Shown: positions 24,800 through 34,574 of the stretch, piece after piece
How the letters are laid out: every line of letters begins with the position of its first letter
How positions within the stretch are numbered: the first letter of the stretch is position 1
NCBI GenBank assembly: GCA_963995525.1
Contig: OZ023206.1
Coordinates: 72,818,844-72,882,843 of the forward strand
Direction: 5' to 3'
From: Escarpia spicata
Lineage: Eukaryota; Annelida; Polychaeta; Sabellida; Siboglinidae
Length of the DNA stretch: 64,000 nt
Made by a program: the position numbers and the translations under genes
The notes under the pieces: generated by a model
The model's input: only the letters and a program-made list of their open reading frames with translations
Database searches by the model: none
What the model was told of the DNA's origin: nothing

Positions 24800-25600
24800 C
24801 CCGAACTCCTAGCTGGTCCGTGCCTCAAAACGATCGTGCCCAGGCTTGAGGTGTGGATAAGGGACAGAGTAAAGATTGCAGGTAGTTCCTTCAAGCACCG
24901 TGATACTGCCACTGGGATATTCCGTATTTTAAGTTCTCTTTTCTTGATATGAAAAGGGCACCTTTTCTTAAAAGACAAGTGTGTCCTGTTAGATCGGCCC
25001 CTGATCAAGACCGAAGATGCGTAAAGACGAAGGGATTTTTCTTGCATCTAATCACTCTTAAATTCATCGTGTCCCTAGTGGTGGCCCAGACGTTGCTCAG
25101 TTTTCTGGAGAAACGGATCAATCAGCAGCTCACTACAATCACATCAATATATTTTATCCATTTATTGATCATGTCCTTAACGAGTTGGCTGAACGATTTT
25201 TGAGTGACCACCATGGACTCCCTGCAGCTCAAGACCTCCTGCCGTCCAACCTGCAGAAACTAGATGACACAGGACTAACTGAATACTACAGTTCATGTAC
25301 CTCAGTTTGGTTGAACAAAACGAGCTTCTTGTGGAAATCGCAAAATGGTGAAAGAGGTACGATAACCTTCAACTTCCACGACCGTCCTCTTCACGTGAAC
25401 TGATTTCGGCGTGTGGTCAAACTTTTGTTATCATCAGCAAGATCGTAAACATCTTCCTCAGTACACCGTCGGAAGAGTGTACTGAGGCCCTTTTCTGCTC
25501 TGCGACGCCTCAAGTGGTGGAGTCGGTCAACAATGACTGAAGGACGGCTCAATGGCCTCGGAATGTTATATGCCCATAGAAAATTAAACTCTTCCCACCT
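24800..25600 (+). pseudogene. hAT-type transposase relic
   Basis: Reading across several frames gives KFIVSLVVAQTLLSFLEKR (near 25060-25115), then LAERFLSDHHGLPAAQDLLP (25185-25245). Finally comes CVLRPFSALRRLKWWSRSTM followed by TEGRLNGLGMLYAHRK (about 25475-25585). The last block is the hAT C-terminal dimerisation motif (ERSFSTLRRLKT..R..M...RLNGLAL). The order matches transposases of the group related to vertebrate THAP12/ZMYM-like host proteins. Stops and frameshifts between blocks and absence of the N-terminal half show that it is dead. No inverted repeats were identified. Confidence 0.65.
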
Positions 25601-25727
25601 CCAGATAGGTTTATTTGTGTAAAACCAATTCGCAAATCACTGTAAGCGACGACGAGAATAAGTCATCTTGTAAAACAATTCCACACGGGTGTACCTATTT
25701 GACCGACTTTTCATATAATTGTAATAA

Positions 25728-26600
25728 TAATAATAATGGATAGTTCTTATATAGCGCGAATCTTTTAGGCAAAACCCTCAGTGCGCTAATACGTATCATT
25801 CATATGTTACTACATAACATAGTCTACACAAGTACATATAGAACAATATGGACCACATAGACTAGAGAGAAGAGGGAATAGTGTCAACATTTTCTGGGAG
25901 AGAACCCAAATAATATTCATGCTTTAATATTTTCTGCACCCCAGTTGTTTAGGCTAGCTATGGCATTGCTCTTCTCTTAGTCGCTTGATCGACTTGGTCG
26001 TCCGGGAGACATAAGTGACGCTGCAGCTGTGATGTTCATCCATTCCTGTCGGTCAGTGGCTGTGATGAGGAGCTCTGGCACGGAGATGGCCGTCCATTCC
26101 ATAACATTGTTTCTTTCTCTGACGTCCACGGCGACGTCTGCCCTCCAGGGTGCCCTGCAGGATCGGGAGGCTAGCGTGACCTGTTACGTGTCCAAACCAT
26201 GTCAGTTTCCTTCTCATGACAGTTGCCAGTAGAGGTTCTCGTATGCCCACCAGGGATGTGACCTTTCTCCGCACATACTCATTGGTCTCATTCTCCATGT
26301 AGGAGATGCGGAGTATCTTCCTCAAGCACTTGGTCTCTAATGCTTTTATTTTTTTTCTCATCCTTAGCAAGGAGTGTCCACGTCTCACTTCCGTATAGAT
26401 AGATGGATAGTACAAGTGATCTGAACAGGCTATAATTGGTTGTATATTACTACTTCTCCAGATCCTCTCTAACCTTGCCATGGTTGCCGTTGCTGAGGCG
26501 ATCCTGATACGTATTTCTGTGGTGCAGTTACCATCCTTAGACGAGGTCGCTTCTAGATATTTAAAGCTGCAGACTTCTTCCATATTTTTACCAAGAAAAG
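25728..26600 (-). mobile_element. 5'-truncated LINE with ATT-type tail
   Basis: The ORF2 C-terminal remnant lies at about 26583-25980. About 250 bp of 3' UTR follow, ending CGCTATATAAGAACTATCC and then an (ATT)n tail, seen as ATAATAATAATAATGG at 25728-25740 on the plus strand. A short 3' UTR plus simple-repeat tail is the CR1/L2 style. Confidence 0.8.
25980..26583 (-). pseudogene. LINE ORF2 C-terminal remnant
   Basis: The minus strand encodes VCSFKYLEATSSKDGNCTTE, RIASATATMARLERIWRSS, KALETKCLRKILRISYMENE, then TNEYVRRKVTSLVG and MRRKLTWFGHVTGH. This is the post-palm region found in a large group of LINE ORF2 proteins. A frameshift near 26090 moves the terminal block (PELLITATDRQEWM, MSPGRPSRS) into another frame, ending near 25980. 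The segment lacks the endonuclease and the catalytic palm, so it is inactive. Confidence 0.8.
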
Positions 26601-26934
26601 ATAGAAGGTCCTGTTACGGGTACGATTAACCATAAGATGCGATCAAGAGAATGTTAACAACGACCGACTCAAAGCCACACAAGTGGCGCCACCAATCGGA
26701 GTAGTGGTAAATGCCTTGTTAGCTCACGTTACTTACCAGGATAGCGAGGCACGTAATATACACATTTCGTGCGTTCAACAAGATTTTACTAATAAACTAC
26801 TGACATGGTATTCTTAATGTTACCAGTTTTAGGTGCATCATTCCCATTAAAAATGTATTTTGTTTCCCTTTATAGGTTCTGAACAAGGACATGATAATAG
26901 TTATGATTGGTAACAGACATGTACACGTTTGCGC

Positions 26935-27022
26935 AAGCTCGAGCAGGCACACACACGTACACACATACGTACACACATACGTACACACACACGTACACAC
27001 ATACGTACACACATACGCATCA
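26935..27022. repeat. ACACACATACGT-type microsatellite
   Basis: About seven units of ACACATACGTAC/ACACACGTACAC, alternating purine-pyrimidine. Confidence 0.9.
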
Positions 27023-27057
27023 CGTATTTGCAACATACACCACACGCACACGGACGA

Positions 27058-27240
27058 GGCTTGGATTCAAATACAAATGCAGTTGATCTTGATAATGTCG
27101 TATTTGCACTTGCATTTGAGTCTCAAGATCAAACACATTTGCATTTGCATAAAAACACTTGCATTTGTACTCGCAGTTGTATGCCAAGACAGAAACATTT
27201 GCATTTATTTAGAAAACACTTTAAAACTTTACATTTTTAA
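27058..27240. promoter_or_regulatory. Cluster of ATTTGCAT octamer-like motifs
   Basis: Between 27070 and 27215 there are CATTTGCATTTGCAT (two overlapping ATTTGCAT octamers), another ATTTGCAT near 27200, and several TTGCATTTG or CAAATGCA variants. ATTTGCAT is the POU-domain octamer. The clustering may equally be a decayed simple repeat, so a regulatory role is only a possibility. Confidence 0.2.
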
Positions 27241-28134
27241 AAGTAAATGACATTCTTCATATACAAAGCTAACATTATGTTAACATTTCGAGCCCTAACC
27301 CGCGTGTTTACAACACTAACCGCTGCAAACCAATGCTGAAATTTACCATCACAATACCTGTGACAGCAACAACATACACTCAAACAGAATAACACAATAA
27401 TTAGCAAAAACAATCAGGTATAAAATACCGATTCTCGTAAACAATTCTCTCCAATTAATAAATAGCAAAACATATAAAAACACTGTTTAAAGGGACTCAC
27501 CAACTAATGTGAAGTCATGTTACCTATAGAATGATCAAGAAATTATATTGAACCACATGATATATATCGACTATATGTCGCAATTCCTGTGTCACGGGTC
27601 GTTTTTCTAATAATTGTGACACAGGAGGATTGAACGAATATGTTATGGATTCGTTTGAAATTCCTACAGTTGGCAAATACATAAAGGAAATACAGCAACA
27701 TCAGTAAAGTTTGCACAATTTAATGACTAACAATTCATACGTGTACAAACGACGATTGAATCGAATCTTAGATAAGGTTACACCACCACTGGTAGTAGCT
27801 CAGTCACATTTATACATCTCAAATATTTACTGATATTTTGTGTAATTTATATAGTGAAATGTTCAAGTTGGTTTAGCCATAGACCTATAAATTGTAATAT
27901 TATATCTAAATGTTCATTTTAGCTCAATGGTAATTGAAAATTGATCAATGTACTTTCGCACGAACGTTCGTAGATCACTGCTGTTCGGTATTATGACGAA
28001 TTTGAAGAGTTTGGTCGAATCTTACAGAATTCTCGAGTCGAGCACCCTTGATGCTTCATGTACTAATCCCTTTACAGCTGTTCACAGCTAAACTGGGATT
28101 TGTGCAGTGCGTAACGTCAGGGCAGTCGAACAAA
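27241..28134. other. No recognisable feature
   Basis: A/T-rich sequence flanking the retrotransposon insertion. No ORF or repeat was recognised. Confidence 0.5.
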
Positions 28135-28139
28135 CAGGG
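28135..28139. repeat. 5-bp target-site duplication (CAGGG), left copy
   Basis: CAGGG immediately precedes the left LTR and is repeated exactly at 34136-34140. Confidence 0.95.
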
Positions 28140-28322
28140 TGTTACAGTGTTGCCGTCGGCCGTCGCAGGTGTTGGTTTTCGGGTGTGTTTGTGTGTTCCG
28201 GTTTCGTGTTTTCGTTTTTACACTTGTGAGTTCCGGAAAAGATGGCGACCGTTGAATTTACACAAATTTAATAAACACTTATAATTTATTAATTGTGTTT
28301 GATTACCGTAGATTCCGTAACA
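28140..28322 (+). repeat. Left LTR (183 bp)
   Basis: Begins TGTTACAGTG and ends TTCCGTAACA. It carries AATAAA (near 28270) and a YY1-like AAGATGGCGACC near 28240. It differs from the right LTR at two positions: CCGGTTTC versus CCAGTTTC, and GTTGAATT versus GTTGTATT. It would serve as the promoter of the element. No clear tRNA primer-binding site was identified immediately downstream. Confidence 0.97.
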
Positions 28323-28512
28323 TCTTATTAAATTTGTACTTTGTACATTCGCCGCTTGAAGGTCTGTTACGCTGGCCTGTCATTGTGAGTGGAAATTCAC
28401 CGCTAGCCTTCGTTTTCCACTCTCAAGCTTATCGACGCCGAGCGTTCAGCGATTTCCGATGTATGGTGCGCCGTTACCGCCATAATTACCGACACCGAAA
28501 TTCACCGCAATT

Positions 28513-31395
28513 ATGTCGAATCACGGTGAAATAGAGACTGTTCCTAAGACTTTGAATAAAGCTAAGAGCGACCGTGCCAGTACCAAACGCAAAATTACGA
28601 ATTTCATCAAGGAAGGTGATTCGTTATTGAAAGCTGATGAGGGACTTCCAAGTACTGAATTTCGACATCTCGCAGAACGTATTCGAAAAGAGTTGGATGT
28701 TCTACACGTCGACAACGAACATTTTATCACCTTGAAATGCAGTGCGTTAGTGTTAGATGATGAAGCTACTGATGAGAAAAGGGACTTTGAAGAACAAATA
28801 ATTGCAGAAATTGAAAGCAACTATCTTGATGAAGTTAGAGACAGAGCCATACCTATGGTCCATAAACTCATCAAGAAAGCTGAAAGTGTTCTACGCCGAG
28901 ACTTACCACCGATACAATTTTTACCAGCGCCGCTCGCCCCAGCTCCGGCAGCCCAAATGCAAAAGCTCAAGTTTCCAACATTTTCTGGAGACATCCGAGA
29001 CTACAAGCGGTTCAAAGAACTCTTCATTCATTTCACTAAACACCTAGACCAAACCGAATGTCTGTATCAGCTAGTCGAATCCATGCAACGTCCCGTCGAG
29101 AGGAAGAAAATCAAGCCGTGTACCAACATCAACAGAGCTTGGGAAATTCTTGATGAAACCTATGGGGATGACGACCGCCTCGTCGATACTCTTCTACAAG
29201 ATCTCGAGGACTTGAACTCGTACGCTACAAAAGGAAAAGTCAATCTCGCTGAAATGGAAAAGTTCACTGAAGCCATCCAGAACTTTATCACTCAAGTAGA
29301 GGGCATTCATATGACGCAAGATTTAAACGGTCGACTATTGGTCACACAAATCCGCCGAAAGTTATCGGAGGAACACTGCCTGTTATTTCTACAAAGAGTT
29401 GCTGATGGAAAGTCGGAAGACTCAGTCTATGGTTTAGCCAAATGGTTGAACTCCCACCTCATTCTTCTCAAGAAGACAAAGTCGCAAATCGAATGTGTTA
29501 ACCAATCTCCGGTTCTACCGAAATCGAAAAGTGCAGGACAGTCTACGGTGTCCTCTGGAGCTAGAGGAAGAAAAGGTTATGGCGTGAAATCTGACTTTGT
29601 GAATACTCGGAAGGAATATAACACCATGTCTACACCGAAGTGCCCGATTCATCCTCAAATCTCGAATCACTTCTTGAAAGGCTGCTACAAGTTTCGCAAT
29701 CTCCCACAAGCCGAGAAAATTGACTTGATGAACACTCATGGAATATGTCACCGATGTGGACATAACAACTGTGTCGCTGGAAAACATCCATTCAACTATG
29801 AAGACTGTCAATTCATTGCGAACTGTCAGATTCCGACTTGTGGTATGAACACTCACTTTTCATCGATTTGCCCACGTGTGTATGGTCTAGACGGTTACAA
29901 CCACTTCGATAGGAAATCTATCAGTGCCAATGCCTTGAATGCTAATGCTGAAAATTTCCATCCTTCGAAATCTCAGCCGATCTACAGAAACTCAAATCCT
30001 ATGGTTGAATCCAGCAGTTCAGTCAAGGAACGTGTCACATGTGCTCTGCCAACCGTCATGGGATATATACGTTTTGGTGCAAAGAAGACCAAGGTCCGGA
30101 TACTCCTCGACACCGGAAGTCAGATATCGTTGATACGTGAAGGAATCATCCCTCAGTCAGACACTTGTCACATGCAAGATTTCAACCTTACAACGGTTGG
30201 AGGTGTTACTGTGAACCACAAACTTCGTGTCGTTGAATGTACCCTCGAAAGTCTAGATGGAACATTTAACAGAGAAGTCCGACTTACCGAGATGAAGAGA
30301 CCATGTGGTGATGCTCAGATTGTCACCAATTCACAACTCCGCCGCTATCCTCATCTTGAGGACATCGATATCGTTGAAGCGCACGATGAGAAAATTGATG
30401 TCTTGCTTGGTGTGGAGAATGGTGACATACTCACATCAGAAGAACGTGTCATGGGTACAGACTTCGAAGATCCAGTTGCTGTTAGATGCCCATTAGGATG
30501 GTACATTCAAGGAGGTCGTGGTACAGAGGACATTCTTGCTAACGCAATAGTCAACTTCACACAAGTGTCCGCTATCGGTGATGTAGAAGATTTCTTAGGC
30601 ATCGAACGTGTGGGCATGGAACCGAGACACTGCAAATGTGTAACTGAAGAACAAGATCACCTAGCGACGCAAACTATGAAGGAAAGCGTAGTCCAACTAA
30701 CCGATGGTACCTACCAGATTCGTCTCCCATGGAAGAAGTCACCGCAAGGTTTGCCGAACAACTACGATTACGCTGTCAAACGCTTCATGAACCTGGAGAA
30801 GCAGTTCCGGAACAAACCTCGCGAATGGGAAGTTTACTCGAAAGTGATGGACGATCAACTCAACCGTGGAGTTGCTCGTCTTGTGCCGACTTCAGAATTC
30901 GAAGCAGACATCAGCCAGGGCCAAAAAATGTGGTTCTTGCCTCATTTCGCAGTGATGAAAGACTCCGTTACTACTCCAGTACGTGTTGTCTACGACGGCA
31001 AGGCTAGGTACCAAGGACACTGTCTGAATGACTACTTTGCCAAAGGTGACAATCTCAATGTAAACCTCTTTGATGTTGCACTTCGCTTCAGAGAGTACGA
31101 AGTGGGTGTGATCGCTGACATTAGTAAGATGTTCCAAGCTGTCAAAGTCACTACAGAAGATGCCCGCTTCCATCGTTATGTGTTTCGCAAACATCCAAAT
31201 GACCCGATTCAGGTTTATGAACTGCTCACTGTTACCTTTGGTGACAAACCTTCTCCTACAGCGGCAATTGTCGTTCTCCGTCATGTTGCTGCAAATAATG
31301 CTACCGACGACTCCGAGATCCAGCGTATTGTCGCCAACCAGTTCTACGTGGATGATCTGAACGACTCCCGAGGGCACTCTCCGCCTGAAACATAA
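28513..31395 (+). CDS. BEL/Pao Gag-protease-reverse transcriptase (first part of the polyprotein)
   Basis: This 960-codon frame starts at the ATG 190 bp after the left LTR (MSNHGEIETVP). A coiled, charged N-terminus is followed by a DUF1759 Gag-like region from about residue 150 (KLKFPTFSGDIRDYKRF). A Cys/His-rich region lies at about 376-452 (CPIHP, ICHRCGHNNC, FSSICP), and a retropepsin-type aspartic protease at about 528-660 with LLDTGSQISLI. The reverse transcriptase begins near residue 750, and its catalytic YVDD is at residues 945-948 (31345-31356). The frame ends 12 codons after YVDD, at TAA 31393. The rest of pol continues in the +1 frame from 31361. A single-frame polyprotein is usual in this family, so the break is most simply an inactivating indel, although a frameshift site cannot be excluded. 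Confidence 0.93.
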   Translation: MSNHGEIETVPKTLNKAKSDRASTKRKITNFIKEGDSLLKADEGLPSTEFRHLAERIRKELDVLHVDNEHFITLKCSALVLDDEATDEKRDFEEQIIAEIESNYLDEVRDRAIPMVHKLIKKAESVLRRDLPPIQFLPAPLAPAPAAQMQKLKFPTFSGDIRDYKRFKELFIHFTKHLDQTECLYQLVESMQRPVERKKIKPCTNINRAWEILDETYGDDDRLVDTLLQDLEDLNSYATKGKVNLAEMEKFTEAIQNFITQVEGIHMTQDLNGRLLVTQIRRKLSEEHCLLFLQRVADGKSEDSVYGLAKWLNSHLILLKKTKSQIECVNQSPVLPKSKSAGQSTVSSGARGRKGYGVKSDFVNTRKEYNTMSTPKCPIHPQISNHFLKGCYKFRNLPQAEKIDLMNTHGICHRCGHNNCVAGKHPFNYEDCQFIANCQIPTCGMNTHFSSICPRVYGLDGYNHFDRKSISANALNANAENFHPSKSQPIYRNSNPMVESSSSVKERVTCALPTVMGYIRFGAKKTKVRILLDTGSQISLIREGIIPQSDTCHMQDFNLTTVGGVTVNHKLRVVECTLESLDGTFNREVRLTEMKRPCGDAQIVTNSQLRRYPHLEDIDIVEAHDEKIDVLLGVENGDILTSEERVMGTDFEDPVAVRCPLGWYIQGGRGTEDILANAIVNFTQVSAIGDVEDFLGIERVGMEPRHCKCVTEEQDHLATQTMKESVVQLTDGTYQIRLPWKKSPQGLPNNYDYAVKRFMNLEKQFRNKPREWEVYSKVMDDQLNRGVARLVPTSEFEADISQGQKMWFLPHFAVMKDSVTTPVRVVYDGKARYQGHCLNDYFAKGDNLNVNLFDVALRFREYEVGVIADISKMFQAVKVTTEDARFHRYVFRKHPNDPIQVYELLTVTFGDKPSPTAAIVVLRHVAANNATDDSEIQRIVANQFYVDDLNDSRGHSPPET

Positions 31396-33880
31396 TCTTA
31401 CCGTCGCTCTTGATAGAGGGAACTTCAAGATCCGGAAATGGTTGTCGAACAAGTCAGATGTTTGTGACACCGAGTACCATCCTAAGGATGACATCGCTGT
31501 GGCACTCGGTACACGTTGGAACCTAGTAGAAGACACACTTAGTGTCAAAGAAGTAACCCTCAACGAATGTACTCCGACGAAACGCAACATTCTCAAGACG
31601 ACTGCATCCTACTACGATGTCTACGGAATGCTGTCAGGAATCCTCGTCCGACCAAAGATGTTGCTTCAGAAGCTCTGGATTTTTGGTCTTGATTGGGACA
31701 CTCCAATTAGTCCAGACAGTGACTTGTTTCAGATGTGGGAAAGTGTGAAGCAGGACCTGAAAGATGTTGGCACCGTCAAGATTGAACGCTGTCTGATCCC
31801 AGAAAAGTTCCGCGGAATGTCGCCATTGCCAGAAGTATCCCTCCATGGAGCCAGCGATGCTTCCGAAGATGCCATGGGGATTGGAGTCTGGCTGAGATGG
31901 TCTGCGAAAGAAGATGATGATGCTGAGCTATCGTTCGTTTGCGCCCGAGCAAGATTGACTCCGTTGAAGCAGACAAGTATGCCGCGTAAAGAGCTTCAGG
32001 CAATTCTTCTCCTGAGTCGCATGATGCTCACTGTGGAAAATTCTCTTCGGATTGAGATCGCCTACAAAAGGATATGGACAGACAGCATGACAGCCATTAG
32101 CTGGCTTCGGGGACAATCGAAATCCTTCCGTTCGTACGTGGCCAGTCGAGTCGGGGAAATAACGTATGACTTTGATCCCTTCACTGACATTGCTTACGTA
32201 CCGAGTGGTCAGAATGTCATTGATCTCGTCTCCCGTGGAGTTGATGTCAGTCAATTGCAGAAAGTCATTGATGGACCTGGCTTCCTGAAATTACCTCCCG
32301 TCTACTGGCCTACAACTCCAAAGAACGTCCCAGTTGACAAGGACGATGCTGAGCAAAAGAAGTTTCACATCCGCAATGCCAAAGTGCTGACGTTGAATGT
32401 GACTCGGCTTGATCCCATCGTCGATCCGACAAAGTTCTCCAGTTGGCCTCGTTTGGTAATGATGACAGCCCGGGTGATGTCTCTGAAAGACTTACCCAGG
32501 ACCCAGTGGTTGAAGCAATTCGTATCAAAGATCTGTCAACTTCCGTCACGCCGAAGAATTAAAGAAGCTGAACTGTACTGGATTCGATATGCTCAGAAGG
32601 ACCTTGACCTGGAAGATAAGCACATATCCAAGCTGAATCCATTCGCCGATGACAAACAAGTCGTCAGAGTAGGAGGTCGTATTCGCAACGCTCCGCTGTC
32701 CTTCGACATCCGTCATCCATGTCTCCTGCCGCGGAAAACTCACATCAGTTTGCTCATCGCCCGTGACAGACACAGGCATGCTCTTCACAGAGGACATCTC
32801 AGTACTGCCGCTGAAATCAGGAAGATGTACTGGATTGTTGGCGATACGAACCTCTGCAAACGAGTGGTTCGTGATTGCAAGGTTTGCAACCGTCATCGAG
32901 GAAAACCTTTACAGCAAAAGATGGCCGATTTGCCCAACTTCCGCATCAAGCCTTTTTCACCTCCCTTCCAGACGACAATATTGGATTACCTGGGACCGAT
33001 CCAAGTGAAACTTACCCGAAACACCGTTGCCAAGGGATGGTGTGCAGTCTTCGTCTGTGCTGTTGTCCAAGCAGTACATCTGACGTGTGTTCAAGATTTG
33101 TCGACATCCGCGTTCCTGCAAGCCCTTGAACGTTTCATCAGTATCCGAGGAGCTCCGGCTCTTATCATCAGTGACAATGCAACGTGCTTCCGTGGTGCTG
33201 ACAACGAGATCCGTGATCTTCATCTTCGCTTGAATCACGACGAACTCTACAACCATGGTCTGAAGTTCGAGATCGATTGGAAATTTGGACCTCCTGGTGG
33301 TCCGCATCATCAAGGTCTAGTGGAGCGCATGGTACAAGAAGTGAAGAAGTCCATGAAGCACTTAGTACAAACCGACAAACTAACCTTCATTGAGTGGGAG
33401 ACTGTTTTTTCGCAAATCGCCGGTCACCTAAACAGTCGTCCTATCACTGCCTCGTCGTCGTCGCCTCTCGATGAACCGCCTATCACGCCCAACCACTTTC
33501 TCATTGGTAGGGGTGATCTACCAAGTCCTCAAGTGCCATGTGAGGAATATGTCGGCAACACACGAAAACGACGCGAACTTTGCACCTCAATGGTTGAAGG
33601 ATTCTGGCGCCGTTGGATGATGAACATTCACAGGCTCTCCCCTCGGAAGAAATGGTCCAATACTTGCGACAGCCTTACTGAGAGAGACGTCGTTCTTGTC
33701 GTGGATGAGAACGCCAAGCGTGGTCTGTGGAAGATGGCCGAAGTCGTCAAGACGTACGTCGGGAATGATGACCTCGTGAGGGTCGTCGAGGTCAAGTTTG
33801 CAGATGGCCATCTATTGAAGCGTCCGGTGACCAAGCTGGTTCTCTTGATGAAGAGGAATGAGAGACTTGACATTCAGTGA
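31361..33880 (+). CDS. BEL/Pao pol, second part: RT end, RNase H, integrase, DUF5641
   Basis: The frame is open from 31361, directly after a TGA at 31358, and overlaps the end of the previous frame by 35 bp. It has no natural ATG start and is the continuation of the upstream polyprotein. The RT end (KIRKWLSN) is near 31425. The RNase H-like/A17 region is about 31835-32200 (LHGASDASEDAMGIGVWL). The H2C2 zinc-binding segment is about 32735-32930 (HRGHLSTAAEIRKMYW, CKVCNRH). The integrase core is about 32960-33340 with catalytic Asp (DYLGP, 32984), Asp (SDNATCF, 33173) and Glu (LVERMV, 33323), all present. DUF5641 (about 33540-33850) with GFWRRW and KRPVTKLVLL follows, and TGA ends at 33880. Apart from the frame break the coding sequence looks intact. 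Confidence 0.93.
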   Translation, partial: TTPEGTLRLKHNLTVALDRGNFKIRKWLSNKSDVCDTEYHPKDDIAVALGTRWNLVEDTLSVKEVTLNECTPTKRNILKTTASYYDVYGMLSGILVRPKMLLQKLWIFGLDWDTPISPDSDLFQMWESVKQDLKDVGTVKIERCLIPEKFRGMSPLPEVSLHGASDASEDAMGIGVWLRWSAKEDDDAELSFVCARARLTPLKQTSMPRKELQAILLLSRMMLTVENSLRIEIAYKRIWTDSMTAISWLRGQSKSFRSYVASRVGEITYDFDPFTDIAYVPSGQNVIDLVSRGVDVSQLQKVIDGPGFLKLPPVYWPTTPKNVPVDKDDAEQKKFHIRNAKVLTLNVTRLDPIVDPTKFSSWPRLVMMTARVMSLKDLPRTQWLKQFVSKICQLPSRRRIKEAELYWIRYAQKDLDLEDKHISKLNPFADDKQVVRVGGRIRNAPLSFDIRHPCLLPRKTHISLLIARDRHRHALHRGHLSTAAEIRKMYWIVGDTNLCKRVVRDCKVCNRHRGKPLQQKMADLPNFRIKPFSPPFQTTILDYLGPIQVKLTRNTVAKGWCAVFVCAVVQAVHLTCVQDLSTSAFLQALERFISIRGAPALIISDNATCFRGADNEIRDLHLRLNHDELYNHGLKFEIDWKFGPPGGPHHQGLVERMVQEVKKSMKHLVQTDKLTFIEWETVFSQIAGHLNSRPITASSSSPLDEPPITPNHFLIGRGDLPSPQVPCEEYVGNTRKRRELCTSMVEGFWRRWMMNIHRLSPRKKWSNTCDSLTERDVVLVVDENAKRGLWKMAEVVKTYVGNDDLVRVVEVKFADGHLLKRPVTKLVLLMKRNERLDIQ

Positions 33881-33952
33881 CATTTGTTACATTAATGATA
33901 TTCAGTGACTTTTGTTTGTTCGACATCCCTGTCGAGTTGGTGTCCCCTGGGA

Positions 33953-34135
33953 TGTTACAGTGTTGCCGTCGGCCGTCGCAGGTGTTGGTTTTCGGGTGTG
34001 TTTGTGTGTTCCAGTTTCGTGTTTTCGTTTTTACACTTGTGAGTTCCGGAAAAGATGGCGACCGTTGTATTTACACAAATTTAATAAACACTTATAATTT
34101 ATTAATTGTGTTTGATTACCGTAGATTCCGTAACA
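33953..34135 (+). repeat. Right LTR (183 bp)
   Basis: Matches the left LTR at 181 of 183 positions. AATAAA near 34083 could serve as the polyadenylation signal of the element. Confidence 0.97.
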
Positions 34136-34140
34136 CAGGG
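34136..34140. repeat. 5-bp target-site duplication (CAGGG), right copy
   Basis: Exact repeat of 28135-28139. Confidence 0.95.
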
Positions 34141-34193
34141 AAATTTTTTTGTAGAAGGTTGTTCAAATTAGAGAAAGAAAAACAATGAAAACC

Positions 34194-34213
34194 AAAAAAA
34201 AAAAAAAAAAAAG
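34194..34213. repeat. Poly(A) run on the plus strand
   Basis: About 20 consecutive A just downstream of the right LTR. The adjacent LINE remnant is on the opposite strand, so this is not its tail. Confidence 0.9.
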
Positions 34214-34244
34214 CGCGGATAAAAACAAATGGTGCACTATATAC

Positions 34245-34570
34245 ATAATTTTGTAGCTTTAAAGGATGTGGACGCCATGCAAGGGTTGCATTTCTCTGAT
34301 GGCTGGCATGGCGACACACAGGAAGGCTGGCAGTGATGGCGTGATGTGTAGAACAGCAGATGGTGGTAGTCTGTTCCATATGGATGCTGCTCTGGGGTAG
34401 AATGCATATTTATATGCATTGATGGTTGGAGTTATTGTGTTGGTATATTTAAGTGGATGGTCGATTCTGTTGGAGATATGTGTTGCGTGCTGGAAACATG
34501 GCGGAGGGCTGATGTTGACCATGTGGTAGTGGATTTTGGACCCAGAATGATATGGACGACTGATTCTGTT
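34245..34570 (-). pseudogene. LINE reverse transcriptase extreme C-terminus
   Basis: The minus strand encodes HYHMVNISPPPCFQHATHIS, then DHPLKYTNTITPTINAYKYA and FYPRAASIWNRLPPS. This is the usual last ~80 residues of Jockey/CR1-type ORF2 (F.PRAI..WN.LP). The frame is open from 34522 to 34259. Everything upstream in the LINE is missing. It is a separate insertion from the BEL/Pao element. Confidence 0.7.
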
Positions 34571-34574
34571 AGTG

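Larger units (their letters stand above)
28140..34135 (+). mobile_element. Complete BEL/Pao LTR retrotransposon
   Basis: The element is 5996 bp long with two 183-bp LTRs that start TGTTAC and end GTAACA. They differ at two positions only and are bordered by a perfect CAGGG duplication. The order of the internal frames is Gag-like DUF1759, zinc-knuckle-like Cys/His region, aspartic protease, reverse transcriptase (YVDD), RNase H/A17 region, H2C2 plus integrase core, and DUF5641. This is diagnostic of BEL/Pao, in which gag and pol normally form one frame. Here the frame breaks right after YVDD, so this copy as written cannot make a continuous polyprotein. LTR similarity indicates a recent insertion. 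Confidence 0.97.

Noticed and set aside
28323..28345. tRNA primer-binding site after the left LTR
   Set aside because: No convincing complement to a tRNA 3' end is visible immediately after 28322.
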